The position numbers and the translations under genes are program-made. A stretch of DNA of 64,000 bases, taken from positions 1 through 64,000 of the forward strand of contig JAAVTG010000025.1 in assembly GCA_011947345.1 (NCBI GenBank). The letters are read 5' to 3'. The DNA is from Phytophthora quininea. Taxonomy: Eukaryota; Oomycota; Peronosporomycetes; Peronosporales; Peronosporaceae. Shown here one piece after another: positions 20,371 through 31,330 of the stretch; the first letter of the stretch is position 1, and every line of letters begins with the position of its first letter. The notes under the pieces were generated by a model that did not search any database, was not told the DNA's origin, and worked only from the letters and a program-made list of their open reading frames with translations.

Positions 20371-22090
20371 CTAGATAATCCGCCTTCGCTTTCTGTCTGT
20401 AGGTTCATCGACATCTTCCGACAAACAGAAAGCCTCAGCATCTTGCACGTTCTCATCAAACCATTCCCTTATTGCATTTGGCGCAGCACGTAGAGCATTC
20501 CGGATGGCAGCACGGGCTTCTTCTTTTTGAAATCGAGTGCGGTCAAACGCCAACAACAGCTTTTCTTTGCTACCCTCTAGGTTTATTTCTGCGCGAACTG
20601 TTTCTAGCATCCACCACATCGCCTCTGCATTTCCTCTTTGAATAAACTTTGTAGCAGTGTTCACATCGAACACGGGGCCATTTTCAAGCAACCACCTCGT
20701 CAAAATGTGGCCACAGTCTGCGCATTGCAGTGATTCCTCGTGTGATTTATCCGCAAAAAATACCTTGACCAAGTTCAACTGTCCTCGAGCTCAAACACGT
20801 CAATCACTAGAGTGTCATTCTCGTGCTCTTTCAGCCACCGCATGGCAATCAAAATGTCGACATCGCCATTTCTCGGGTAAGTGGATTTGACTATCAACAC
20901 ATTACGGATGCACCGATCAATAATATCCATTATTGATACGGCTCCCAAATTGTTCGAGTCTTGCTTCTCAATCATCATTTTCATCATTTCCAAAAGCCCC
21001 TTCTCGGCTGCACCACGGAATTCCGCGTCGAAGTCTCTACTTAATTCGTTGTCGTACAGGTAGCAGACAACTGCAGAATGTCCAGCTAGAATAGCCTTTT
21101 CCACTGCTTATTGGTGCAACCTTCGCTTCGGTTCTCGTGCAGCCATTTAACGACACCAAGATAGCCTCGTGAAGCAGCCCAGTCCATAGCGTCAGCTGTA
21201 CAACCCTCAGTTCGGTGTCCATGGAGCCACTTGACCACCTTCAAACGACCTCTTCTGGCTGCTTGGTTCATTGAATACGTTGAGAATAAGTTACTAAAGC
21301 GCTCGTGAAACAATTTCACTATCTCGAGGTTCCCGCCATGACAAGCCCACCCGACGTCATGCACATATTTAAATTGTGCACCATTACCGAGCAGCTACTG
21401 AACGACGTCGAGATGACCACGGTAAGCCGTATTTCTGAGAGCGTAGGAGGCGCATTAGCCGTATTGCCTTTGGTACAGCCACTTGACAACGTGCAAATAT
21501 ACTCCTTGAGCTGCCGATTCCATCGCCACTTCATAGGGCACCGACCCAGCCACATTTTCGTACAACCACCGAACCACGCGTAAATGACCGTATTTCGCAG
21601 CTCGACTGATTGCTCCACCCGAACGAGTTTCTGAGCGGTTCTTGTGCAGCCATTTCACCATTTCCAAGCTGTCTCTGTTGGCCCATCGTTTTGCAGTCGA
21701 ATTGGCCTAGACCATTTCGGTGGAGCCACGTCAAAATGTCGAGATTTCCTGCATAGTTGGGGTGCATCACTAAAATCTGCCTTCCATGGCCGACGATCAA
21801 TATATAATTGTCCGCCTTTCGTAGCAGCAGCAAGCACAGCAAATTTCCAGTCAGGCGCAACACATGCCAACAAAAACTCCAGTATCTCAATTGGAGCTCC
21901 AAGTTCGCAGGCCCTTGAAAACACTCGATTGTCCAGAAATTCATCCAGTAAATGGTCAATGGACTGCATCACGTGCAGTAAATCTCCACGGTTCGCAGGA
22001 AAACACTCACGGCAGACGAATTTGCGTGGTAGTGCGGATAAAGTTTCGTGTCGGTGGCATCTTCACTTCTTTACTGAAGTCTGCTTTCAT
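20371..22090 (-). pseudogene. Ankyrin-repeat gene, minus-strand arm of an inverted pair, frameshifted
   Basis: From the possible ATG at 22090 the pieces run in family order: CRECFPANRGDLLHV, IDHLLDEFLDNRVFSRACELG, EILEFLLACVAPDWKFAVLAAATKGG, then ankyrin units (MEMVKWLHKNRSE, AAKYGHLRVVRWLYEN, VYLHVVKWLYQRQYG, GRLKVVKWLHGHRTEGC, GYLGVVKWLHENRSEGC, HSAVVCYLYDNELS) and a C-terminal non-ankyrin segment ending in a basic DRKRRRII. At least six frame changes separate the pieces. Gene order is complete and long stretches are conserved, so it decayed later than the plus-strand arm. Ankyrin repeats mediate protein binding; the partner is unknown. Confidence 0.7.
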
Positions 22091-22287
22091 TTTACAACGC
22101 GAAGTCAACTACACAAAAGTCGCAGGTAAAATGCGGGGTTACATTTTCGGTGTAACCGAACTGTAGCCATTTCCATTGCACTTGATGTTTGTATATGCAA
22201 CGGCAACACCGCGTCGCTGTTGATAAACATTGCACCAGTCATCTTCTTGCACCGCTGTGGCCACTTGTCCGAGCCGTTTAGTCGCGC

Positions 22288-23438
22288 ATGGCGGCCTTGG
22301 ACGCGGCGCTGCCCGTGGGGATGCAGCTGGTGAGCGCTCTGGACGACGCGGAGACTCTCTCTCCGCCCGGCAGCTCGTCCAGCGCCTCGGAGCACGTGCG
22401 GAGGGCGCTGCTGCTGCCCCTGGAGGGCGCCAACGCGCTGGACGTGGAGATGGACATCGACGTGGACGTGTTCCGACCGAGCGCCATGCTGGGCGCCGAC
22501 GCCTTCGAGGACGGTGAGCTCTTCGGCTCCAGCTTCCAGCCAGGTAAGGGGTTACGCACGGAGGTTTATGTCGTTTCTAAAACTCATTTCTATATTTGAT
22601 TTCTATAGCAGACTTGGGTGATGCCGAAGCGGATATCGAGCAAATGCTGCTGTGTGGATCTGAATATGGAGGCCACGGTCACCACAACCACCAACACCAA
22701 ACTGCCCCGGGGCAGGGATGTCAATGCCGGAATTTTGCCATCCTAGCCAACAGGGTACACACCAAGGAGAAAGGGGTTACTTCCGATGCGGCTAAACACC
22801 GCAAGAAAGTGTTACACCACACGTTTGGCTCCGGATCTAGACTGCAGGGCTTTGATTTTGGAGAGGGGGCAGTGCAGGATCCTTTGCAGCAGCAGGATGT
22901 TGAGATGGACGGCAGGGTTACTCCAATTCCGGACGAGGTTACGGTGAAGCAGCAACAGATAACACAGGTGGTTCCAGCCACACCAGAGCGAATCCAGCCG
23001 CGCACGGTGAAAGAAGAGACGGTATTTAGCACGCCACAGCGAGAATACCCGTCACACATAATGTCCAGCCCGGTAAGCACCAGCTTCATATCGCTGGAAA
23101 GCATTTCGACGCCCTTGTCGACGATTTCTAGATCGACGGCAAATGCTGAGGCGCCTGTGATGGTGCGCTCGCTATCACCGGCAGATGAACTGGAGAAAAT
23201 GGCGGGTGGCGGTGCAAAGACGACCACACCGAAGATGAACATGTTGAGAGGCAACTTTCAGGTCTCTCCAGGCCACGACTCGGTGCCTCTGGTCAAACCC
23301 ACACCGGCTTTACCGCCGCCTTATTTACGAGGTGCGCTCGAGTCGCCTGAGAAACGCCGCGCACACTCGAAAACGTTTAATTCGTTCGCACAGTCACTGT
23401 CGTTCTCATTTCCAAACGAGTCGGCGGCGAAAATGTAA
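22288..23438 (+). CDS. Unrecognised acidic/Ser-rich protein, two exons
   Basis: Exon 1 (22288-22543) and exon 2 (22609-23438) are joined by a 65-nt GT-AG intron (GTAAGG...CTATAG) that keeps the frame, giving about 361 residues with no break. The N-terminus is acidic (DVEMDIDVDVF). A His-rich patch (GHGHHNHQHQ) and a short Cys/basic segment (CQCRNFAILANRVHTKEKG, then AAKHRKKVLHH) follow, and the rest is Ser/Thr/Pro-rich with repeated SP and TP sites (PATPERIQP, FSTPQREYP, LSPADELE, ESPEKRRAHSK). There is no signal peptide or membrane segment. Composition suggests a nuclear or phosphoregulated protein, but I do not recognise a family. Confidence 0.7.
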
Positions 23439-23752
23439 AAGGACAAGAAAACACGGTGGTGAGGAACTATCAGAGATGCAAACAAACCAACAAAAAACAA
23501 GGGATCTGTCCCATCACGATCGCCGCGAGATTTCTCATCAAGAAACGTTGACAAAAGATATTTCAGGCGATACGAATGCAGTAGTATAGGTAATGAAGAA
23601 CGAGGCAGCACTGGTCAGCAAGCTGAGCGGCCATGGAACGTGATTGAGTTTGTACACGAATAAGCAGAAAAAATCAAGCACGTGAGAGAGCCACGCCCCG
23701 TGTCAGTTGATGCATTTATGGAGAACTTTATTCCTGGTCATTTATTTTGACG

Positions 23753-25031
23753 ATGAGCCGTGACGCGGCTACTCGCGTTGTGGGGACGACCACGGTCGTC
23801 CTTCGTCCTCTGCGTTATTTGTTTGATGTGGAGACTGACGTTGCAGTGGTGAGCGAGGAAGATACAAGTTCATTGCCATTTGACGTCGTTCATGTTCATC
23901 TGCGAGCAGCTACAAGACCCCGTTAATGGAGCGAGACGAACTCTTGAACGGATTCTTGCGAGCAGATACTGTTATCCACAGCAGCGCAGCAGCAAAACTA
24001 AGTGGCTTCTCTACCGGTGACAATAGCATGGATAAATACAAGTTCGAAGGACCAGAAAGTAAGGACATATCCGGCGACGATGATCCCAACGAGGAGAGAA
24101 TGCTCAGTTCACTACGAGGAACTTTCATTTGGATCCTCGTTCGTATCCAGCCGATAGTCCGCAGTATTATTCCAGATACATCCAACGGGAAAAACACGCT
24201 GCGAGTGCAGTACCAGTTGTCCCCGGCAAGCGAGAGTTACTGTCTTCCTATTGATCACACGAATGTACGTTCAAGATATTATGGTATTGCACTCGATCGA
24301 AGCCGAGCTCATTTTATTTTTCTGCAGGTAGTGAAACTTTTAGTGACCGACGAACTCCTCGATCAAGTCGATACGAACGAGCTGCAATTCAATTTTTATC
24401 AGTACCGTTGACTACGAACAAACCATCTGAATCCAAGCACGCCGAAGCACAATCTGTCGCCGCGACTATCTCGAATGGTGGTTATAATGATGCGGCATTG
24501 GCTGCAAGCGCAGCCGCAGCAGCTGAGGAGGTTCGCCGTCGACAACGAGTTGAAGATGAACTCGCCGAAGCGAAATCAGCAGCTCAAGCTAAAGACCGTG
24601 AGCGTCTGGATGCTCAACTCAAGCAAAACGTGATGCGGAACGTGCACAAGAACTCGAGTTGGCTAAAACCGAGCAGACCTATGCGAGGTCACTGTTGGAG
24701 AAAGAATTGGCGACTCGGGAGCAGCAAAACCAAGATCTGAAGCAAGCACGCCAGCAATTGGAGGATCAACTGCGAGCTAGCAACGAAAACGCTCAACGAT
24801 TCCAGGTGAACATTACCTCCACGGATCAAGCTCTTGAGGTAAGAGAACCGTCGTGCACTACCCAAAGCTAAAGGATGGCTATTTAACAATTGTGGTGTAT
24901 TTGAACAGCTTCTTCGACAACGTGCAGCAAGTGACGCTAAAGAACGGGAAGAACTCCAACGCCGACTACGAATGTTAGAAGAAGAGAAAATGGCCCTGCA
25001 AAACAAAAGTCGAGCATGCCTGCTTCAATGA
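23753..25031 (+). CDS. Unrecognised coiled-coil protein, multi-exon, with frame breaks
   Basis: Candidate GT-AG introns are at 23849-23909, 24265-24327 (in-frame length, may be retained) and 24839-24908; the last one joins ALE to LLRQRAASDAKEREELQRR in frame. The N-terminal half contains FEGPESKDISGDDDPNEERM, FIWILVRIQPIVRSIIPDT and VQYQLSPASESYCLPID. The C-terminal half is an Ala/Glu/Arg-rich coiled coil (AEEVRRRQRVEDELAEAKSA, LLEKELATREQQNQDLKQAR, LRMLEEEKMALQNK). Frame changes lie near 23990, 24405 and 24630 (the last in an A run, where one missing base restores the heptads). GGTCATTTATTTTGACG just before the ATG resembles an Inr. No function is assigned. Confidence 0.55.
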
Positions 25032-25049
25032 AGCTTTTATTCCGTTTGT

Positions 25050-26318
25050 CAGCGTGTGGACTATGCTGCGTGGAAATACTTGCTGGTACACCACTGTGCA
25101 CTCGACACTGGAGTCGAAGGGAGAATAAATGGTGAGGTTGAAATTCCCGTTTACGACCATGTGGAGTTCCCAGGCGAGACCAACGAGAGCTCTACAAAAC
25201 CTTTACATCGTCTTGAGGAGGTTGCTCAAGCGGAATGAACTACACAAACGCAATGAGATAAATATTCCTACAGAAATTTAAATGAAGACATGGAGGAAGG
25301 ATCTCTTAGCTGTAAGTTTGGTTTGGAGCCAATGCAGCTCGACCTGCTCCAATATCACAGTTGTGAGAACCCCACTTGTCCAGGACGTTGGAGAACTGGA
25401 TTCAGAACAATGTTTGGTTTTCGGAAATGTCTTTCGTAGGCCTAACACACACAGATTTGGCGATCGATGAAGGCATTTCCATGAAAGCAGTCGCGAGGAC
25501 CACGAGAGGTCTTTTTGGCGAAACACGACGAACTCTTACGGATGCGAATGCGAAGTGTCACATTAAGGGCAAACAGGTAGCAGCTCAAAGCGGTATCGGC
25601 TCAATGAAGTGTAGGTGCTTCTGCCGATTGGACAGCATCAAATTGTAAGGCACAATGCTGCACTTGGCACCAGCCCAGCCCCGGACTAATTGCGTTTACC
25701 CAGTCACTTTTGCTATCGTCACTGAACGTTCGAATGCGATGAACTGCTTCTTGAAATATCAAAGGGCGAGAACTCGAGCCAACAGACCATCGAATGGGAG
25801 CTAGCAACCACTTCCGGAGCTCTCCCTGTTGATTGGCACGAGATTCTGTCATTTGCGACGGCTCTCAGTAATTCTAGCCCGCTCGCCCGCTGTGTGAGCC
25901 GCTTGCATGTTAACCCGATCTCCGTGACGAATACGTGGACCATCGCCCCATAAAGTTATAACTCTCACGGTTATCAGGCAAATAAAGCCGCTTCTGGAGG
26001 TGTTGGAGACAAATCGACGATTGGAGTACTTTGAGCTGAACGTGACAACTAATAGTGGGTATCACAAATATAGGAAAGATTTCCGGAAACACCACCAAGA
26101 CCCACTTGCCCAAGCGCTTGGCCCTCTGCTGATAGAAAGTAAAATTAAATTTTGAGTGTGCTTCCGCCACGACTCCAACCAAAATGAAAGACGCCACGAA
26201 GTTCCAGATGTGAACTGAACCAAGACATAATCGAGAATACTTTCGCATTTGCTGAGCCCCCAGTACTACGACAAGTCTTCTTTTCCTCGGACCTTTATGT
26301 CCGGGACGACAATTGAGT
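25050..26318 (+). pseudogene. Relic of the Trp-rich/LRR-like family (copy 1)
   Basis: Recognisable pieces in family order are VDYAAWKYLLVHHCALDTGVEG (compare VDRDAWKYLLTKHCEVDIGKEG at 63587), a LENWIQNNVWFSE block, RTLTDANAKCHIK, VDWHEILSFATALSNSSPLARCVSRL, and the C-terminal LLEVLETNRRLEYFELNV with YRKDFRKHHQDPLAQAL. All are in different frames with stops, and the N-terminal start is missing. A decayed member of the seven-copy family. Confidence 0.65.
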
Positions 26319-26340
26319 AGGCTCTGAACCCGTTGGATTA

Positions 26341-28593
26341 TCCGCTGTGGTTATTAAGCAGCACGACGAAAAATCATCCAGTCCAAATCACAAGTGGATG
26401 AAAAATGGTTGGGGTATCCCAGCCTGCAATGCAGGAGCTTTGCTGCAAGACTCAACACACGGTGAACGGTGATGAGAATCCACGACGCCGCGAAGTTTTT
26501 GTTGGAGCGTCTAACACTACGAAATTGATGTCCGGGGGCAACACGATCATCGGTGAATTCGCTTGAACTTGTGTTTGAAGACCGCGACTGCAACCGAGCG
26601 TCGTGGGAACGGCAGTGCTGTATGTCTCGCAGCAGAAATTCGTCAAGTTGCAATGGACACGTTTTAAAAACAATTTCTGTCTTCGCCAATAGCTTTCGAT
26701 ACCGATACCACCACTATTCGAGCGGTGTCGATTGAAGACGAGACAAAGGAGCAAGATCGACGTGGTAACTCGATCCAAGCCTATCGGTTTTACCGGAGAA
26801 CATGTTTGGTGGGGTCCATTGGCTCAGAGACGGATAAGACAGATACCACGCCAACTTATTGTTCAACCGATCCGTGGATCATCAATTCGAAGGATATGAA
26901 CTCGACGTTGGAGCGTCAAAATTTGGCTGGACGCTCTTCACACACATGTAGGAGCCATGAATTGATCCATTTCACCGGTATCATAGCCAGCAGTAAACGA
27001 TCTTACCGCCATTGGCAGTATCGTGAACAACATGGCTGGTCAGGATCACTTCTCAGCTCGGAGCAGGTGACTTTCTCCTCTAAGAAAATCGGAAACGCAG
27101 CATTGGCAACGTGCACCTGGCTTGATCAATAGGAAGCGTGTTTTGCGGGAAGCGGATGCGCTATTGGAACCAGAGAGCGGTTTGGATACGGTGTGCCTAC
27201 GAAGCCAAGGTTTCCGATGGTGAGGTTTACAGGGTACTCGGTACTTGGGATTAGTTTTTGTTGATTGTGCGGCTTTGGCTTTCGACGGTTTGAATCGACC
27301 GAGCTGTCAAAAAAGAACCCAGAGGGTTTCTCTCTCGACGCTGGCCGATCTCGATGAAAAAGCGTCGCTGCCAAAGTGTTTGATGTTGAACGTGCTCCAG
27401 TCGTCGAGGGCCCGGCTCCAAGACCGGTTTATGCAAAACACAGAGTTTATGGAGTGGTCTGCGTCCCATCAGCGAGGCTTGGACGTGCACGTCGTACATG
27501 TACACCGTGCCGGTGCTGCAGCAAGGCGATCCGTTGCCAATATCGCTAGTCCGCAGCAAGACTGCAAGTCTACCTGTGACAGACAAGTTGTGCTTGTGCT
27601 GACACGAGGTCAGTTGGCTAACGGAATTAATTAACGTCCGTTGGCGATGCGCTTGACCTGATGCATGCTGCAGCATCCTCCATGGTTGAGTGCGCGTCCA
27701 ATCTGGAATGACCGATGAGTGCCGCCGATCGACGTTTCCCGCATAGTGCAGGCGCTTTCGAGCCATAGACTGCTCTACCGCCACTCGCTTGCACTTCGCA
27801 CGTGGACAAAGCTGCCGGCTCAACGGCCTTTGAAGTCGTACAGCGTATCACGCTTCAACAGAAAGCAGACAAATAACATGCCATCGCGCGCACACGTAGC
27901 CGCTTTTGCTGTCGAGCGTGCTTCAAAGCCTCTTGTCGCCCAGACTTTGAGCGAGGTATTCCTTCGTTGAACTTGTTGCTGCTGTTTCAGACGTTGAACG
28001 CCATGGGGATGCTCGCGTCAAGGCCAGCTTCAGCAACTTGTTGCCGCACTTGCTATGTTGGTCTCACGTTTGAGGTGAGTCCGTATGTCGGTGCAAAAGG
28101 CACGAAATTAAATAATTTTTCGCCTACGAAATGTATTAACCCCTTTCTGTGCCAAGGTTTAATTTAACGACCCCCTTCTACACGCTGAAGCAGAACCGGC
28201 TCAGCAACGTTCGCACCGGATCAACAACTCGCAAGACACTGACGGCCACGGCATCTCACGAAAATGTAAGTCCGCCTACATAGATAAAGCCACGGACGTT
28301 TGCAGTCGAAATCTCCTAACATGGATGGTGTTAGATACCTCGCTATTTAACCGACTGCCATGCTGGACCTGCATCCCACCGAGTGTTACTACCTCCGCTC
28401 CGACTACCACCGCCGCACTGCTGCTGCACGACAACATCTAGGGATTAAGGGAGATGTACGAGCGTATGGCGCCTGCCCCGCACATTGCAGCTCCTGAAGG
28501 CACACTTTGCGCTGTGCAACATCGACGACGACTTCGTCACCTGTTAGGGGGCGTGCAGGCTGCAGGACCAGGACCGCCACCGAGCTCAATCAG
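26341..28593. other. Long decayed region without a callable gene
   Basis: Open frames up to 190 codons exist on both strands (for example 26725-27132 plus, 27251-27823 minus), but none shows a known domain, start context or paralog here. Around 27900-28075 the plus strand reads RPDFERGIPS or FVELVAAVSDVERHGDARVK in alternate frames up to a GTGAGT, which could be an exon relic. Nothing is firm enough to call. Confidence 0.35.
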
Positions 28594-28611
28594 CTCACTC
28601 TGCAATTTGCC
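28594..28611 (+). promoter_or_regulatory. Inr/FPR-like core promoter of the SLC1-type transporter
   Basis: CTCACTCTGCAATTTGCC differs from the oomycete TCATTYBNCAWTTTNYY consensus at one position and lies 43 bases before the ATG at 28655. It supports that ATG over the upstream in-frame ATG at 28454. Confidence 0.55.
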
Positions 28612-28654
28612 AGCTCGGCCGCACTCGCCTCCAACCGACCCAGCAGTCTCCGCG

Positions 28655-30025
28655 ATGACCGACAGCTACCTGAGCATGGAGCCCAACGCTCCGCCGCCAA
28701 GGAAGTCGGCGGCCCGCAAGATCCTCACCTCGCTGTCCTTCTGGATCGTCGTGAGCATGATCGTCGGCATCCTCCTCGGCGAGTTCGCGCCAGACTTTTC
28801 CGAGAAGGCGGCGCCCATGAAGAACATCTTCCTGCGAACGATCCAATTCATCGTCTTCCCGCTCGTCTTCTCGTCTTTGGTGGTCGGTATCGCCGACCAA
28901 AAGGACATGAAGCAGCTCGGTCGCTTGGCGCTCAAGTCTATCATCTACTTCGAGATCATCACCACTCTGGCGCTGATCATTGGCCTGCTTTCCGTCAACA
29001 TTATCAAACCTGGCAATGTCGGTCTCACTCAGGGTGAAGACTACGAGACCGACGGCACGTCCACCTTCACCTTCGAGAAGTGGATTGAGCATTTGACCCC
29101 CAAGACGTGGGGTGAGATGATGGGCGGCAGCGGATCGTCCGAGCTGCTCCAGGTGCTGGTGGCGGCTGTCCTCACCGGTGTGGCCACGGCCCAGCTGCAT
29201 GAGCAGCACAAGCGTCTCATCATCGACTTTGCACGTGCGGTGCTGGAGATGATGTTCAAGTTCGTCGACATCATCATCTGGACGGCTCCCATCGGTGTGC
29301 TCTTTGCCATCGCCGATGCGATCGGATCGAACGGTCTCGGAGCTCTCGGCTCGCTTGGCGCCCTTGTCGCCACGGTCTACGGCACCATCCTCGTCTTCAT
29401 CGTCCTCGTCTTCGGTGCCGTCTGCCTCATGTTCAAGATTAACGCCTGGGAGTTCCTTTCCTACATGAAGGAGCCGCTCATCATCGCCTATACGACGGCC
29501 ACGTCCGAGGCTGCTTTGCCCAAGGTCTTCGAGGCCCTCGAGAAGTACGGCGTCTCCACCCACATCTCCGGCTTCGTGGTGCCCTTCGGCTACTCGTTCA
29601 ACCTGGACGGTTCGACCCTCTACCTGTCGCTGGCTGCAGTCTTCTGTGCCCAGGCCGCCGACGTCCACAAGTCGGTCGGTGAGCAGATCGTCATGGTGCT
29701 GATGCTCATGATCTCGTCCAAGGGTGTGGCTGGTGTGCGCTCGGCCTCCATCATCGTGCTGGCCTCGACCCTGGACCAGTTCGACATCCCGTCGTGGCCT
29801 GTGGCTCTTATCCTCGGCGTCGACTGGTTCATGGACATGCTGCGTACCTTCACCAACGTCATGGGCAACTGCCTCGCCTCGGTGGTCATGGCCAAGATGG
29901 AGAACGAGTTCCGCACCGAAGCCTGGGAGCAGGAGTTCAAGTCGCACCACAATGGACCCGAGAAGCTCAGCATCGCCGAGAAGCTCAGCACCGTCTCGGC
30001 TGTCGAGGAAGGTCGCGTGCAGTAA
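28655..30025 (+). CDS. Dicarboxylate/amino acid:cation symporter (DAACS, SLC1-like)
   Basis: The intact 456-residue frame is a polytopic membrane protein of the SLC1/GltP type. TM1 is FWIVVSMIVGILLGEFAP; FPLVFSSLVVGIAD belongs to the TM2-3 region; hairpin 1 carries AYTTATSEAALPKV; TM7 carries the sodium/substrate signature SFNLDGSTLYLSLAAVF; hairpin 2 carries SSKGVAGVRSASIIVLAST; TM8 carries the ALILGVDWFMDMLRTFTNVMGN aspartate and asparagine residues. These motifs are diagnostic for Na+- or H+-coupled uptake of acidic amino acids or C4-dicarboxylates at the plasma membrane. Codon use is strongly biased to C/G-ending codons, unlike the decayed neighbours, which fits a highly expressed housekeeping-type gene. 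The start follows the Inr at 28594; a 67-residue N-terminal extension from 28454 is open but unlikely. Confidence 0.95.
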   Translation: MTDSYLSMEPNAPPPRKSAARKILTSLSFWIVVSMIVGILLGEFAPDFSEKAAPMKNIFLRTIQFIVFPLVFSSLVVGIADQKDMKQLGRLALKSIIYFEIITTLALIIGLLSVNIIKPGNVGLTQGEDYETDGTSTFTFEKWIEHLTPKTWGEMMGGSGSSELLQVLVAAVLTGVATAQLHEQHKRLIIDFARAVLEMMFKFVDIIIWTAPIGVLFAIADAIGSNGLGALGSLGALVATVYGTILVFIVLVFGAVCLMFKINAWEFLSYMKEPLIIAYTTATSEAALPKVFEALEKYGVSTHISGFVVPFGYSFNLDGSTLYLSLAAVFCAQAADVHKSVGEQIVMVLMLMISSKGVAGVRSASIIVLASTLDQFDIPSWPVALILGVDWFMDMLRTFTNVMGNCLASVVMAKMENEFRTEAWEQEFKSHHNGPEKLSIAEKLSTVSAVEEGRVQ

Positions 30026-30087
30026 GGTGGATGTTTCCTGTCGATATCGATACAATACAAACTAGCGTTATATACTACGACACCACT

Positions 30088-30575
30088 TCATATCCCGCTT
30101 TCCTTTCCACATGTCATTGCCAAAAACTTCCAGCCCAGTTGCGAAGTATCACCGTTATTTTTATGTAGTACCTTTTCGCGAGACACTGAACACTTGCCGC
30201 AGCATCGGCGGCACAGCAAACGCGAAAATAATCTCGAGCAGTTCTTCTTTCTCTTTGGTAGAAACACGGTCAGAAATGCAACTTTGTTTTCAATGGGCAG
30301 CACAATCGGTTCTTGATGATGTTTCCTGAAGTTGCTAATATACATGTCATATCCACTATTTCGTTCCACCAGCACCTCGAAGTTTTCCAAGCGTCGATTT
30401 GACTCCAGCATCTGTAGTAAAGGCTTCCAATCTGTCTTAAGCCCGCGAGGACAGTAGCGTCTTGAACGTGTCTGCCGTCCTTCGGACTCATTCTCCACAT
30501 GAACACGCAAACGACGTACGCGGCTGATAAACGCCTTAGAAGTATTTAGCGCCGTAGAAAAGACTGAACGTCGTG
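30088..30575 (-). pseudogene. 3' fragment of the Trp-rich/LRR-like family (copy 2)
   Basis: Only the C-terminal part is present: ALNTSKAFISRVRRLRVHVENE, PRGLKTDWKPLLQMLESNRRLENFEVLVERNSGYDMYISNFRKHH, then after a frame change the family end with a LRQVFSV-like block. No upstream portion is found. It is convergent with the transporter gene. Confidence 0.65.
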
Positions 30576-30731
30576 TCAGTCAACAGAAGGCAGTAAAGTA
30601 AAATGGTGATTGGGAAGAGGAAAACGAGACTAGTATTTCTAACAGAAAATACAGGAGTATATCGTAATGCACTTCTTGCAAGCAGGATACATGTACTTCA
30701 CTTTGCCTCTCCTTTGGAGGATGCGTTGGTC

Positions 30732-30779
30732 TCCGATCCCAAGATATTGATGACACATTCGAATGTACTTGGGATCGGA
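30732..30779. repeat. Perfect 12-bp inverted repeat with 24-nt loop
   Basis: TCCGATCCCAAG at 30732-30743 is mirrored by CTTGGGATCGGA at 30768-30779. The stem could form in DNA or in a transcript. It lies about 140 bases upstream of a small secreted-protein relic. Confidence 0.6.
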
Positions 30780-30917
30780 AATCACGACAATCACCAAACG
30801 ATTACCAAGATTGTAGAGCCCAGCATGCCGTCGGCCACTTTACTGCTCACTCCCCAATTTGCTTTCCGCAGCACACAACCGTTCAAGTCGACTAGTTTCG
30901 AAATCCCAAGATCGCCC

Positions 30918-31150
30918 ATGCGCTTTGGTTACGTCCTTCTTTTGGCTGTCGCTGCCATCGCTGTCGACGTCAACGCCGCAAGACGAAGACCGCTGGGACC
31001 CCTCGCTTTCCTGGCGGAAGCTGACCAAGAAGACATCTCACGAGGTTACTAAAAGATGAGTATTTCCGAACTCTCTGGAAAGCGATGGGGAACTCGCAAC
31101 CGGAAGAAGACGGTCACAAATACGGCCCAGGCCCGAAGAAGTACCCTTGA
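30918..31150 (+). pseudogene. Small secreted protein relic
   Basis: The ATG at 30918 opens a good signal peptide (MRFGYVLLLAVAAIAVDVNA). Downstream, three frames hold plausible pieces: QDEDRWDPSLSWRKLTKKTS and then DEYFRTLWKAMGNSQPEEDG ending KKYP. Joining them needs two one-base changes, near 30980 and 31053. Read straight through, it is a 44-residue peptide. It may be a decayed effector-like gene; there is no RxLR. Confidence 0.4.
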
Positions 31151-31330
31151 AGGTAATAAAACCAGTTTTGGATCGGCTAGGTCATTCTTCTGTTTAACAA
31201 GACCCAAAATGCCAATGAATTACTCTTGTCTTTTTCAGATGGCACAACGACGATTCTCGTTTAGTGGACTCTGCGAAATCGTTACTGGAGTGGTGTTGGT
31301 GCACTCTCCATCAACGTGGCTTTATTATTT

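Noticed and set aside
26725..27132. A 135-codon frame as a gene
   Set aside because: It has no recognisable domain, lies in a stretch full of decayed frames, and has no promoter element or signal peptide.
28454..28654. An N-terminal extension of the transporter from the ATG at 28454
   Set aside because: It would lie upstream of the Inr-like element at 28594, and it has no resemblance to SLC1 N-termini.
28595..30055. A 486-codon open frame on the minus strand
   Set aside because: It is fully antisense to the SLC1-type transporter, whose biased codon use (C/G third positions) keeps the opposite strand open. Its composition is His/Asp/Glu-rich with no domain.
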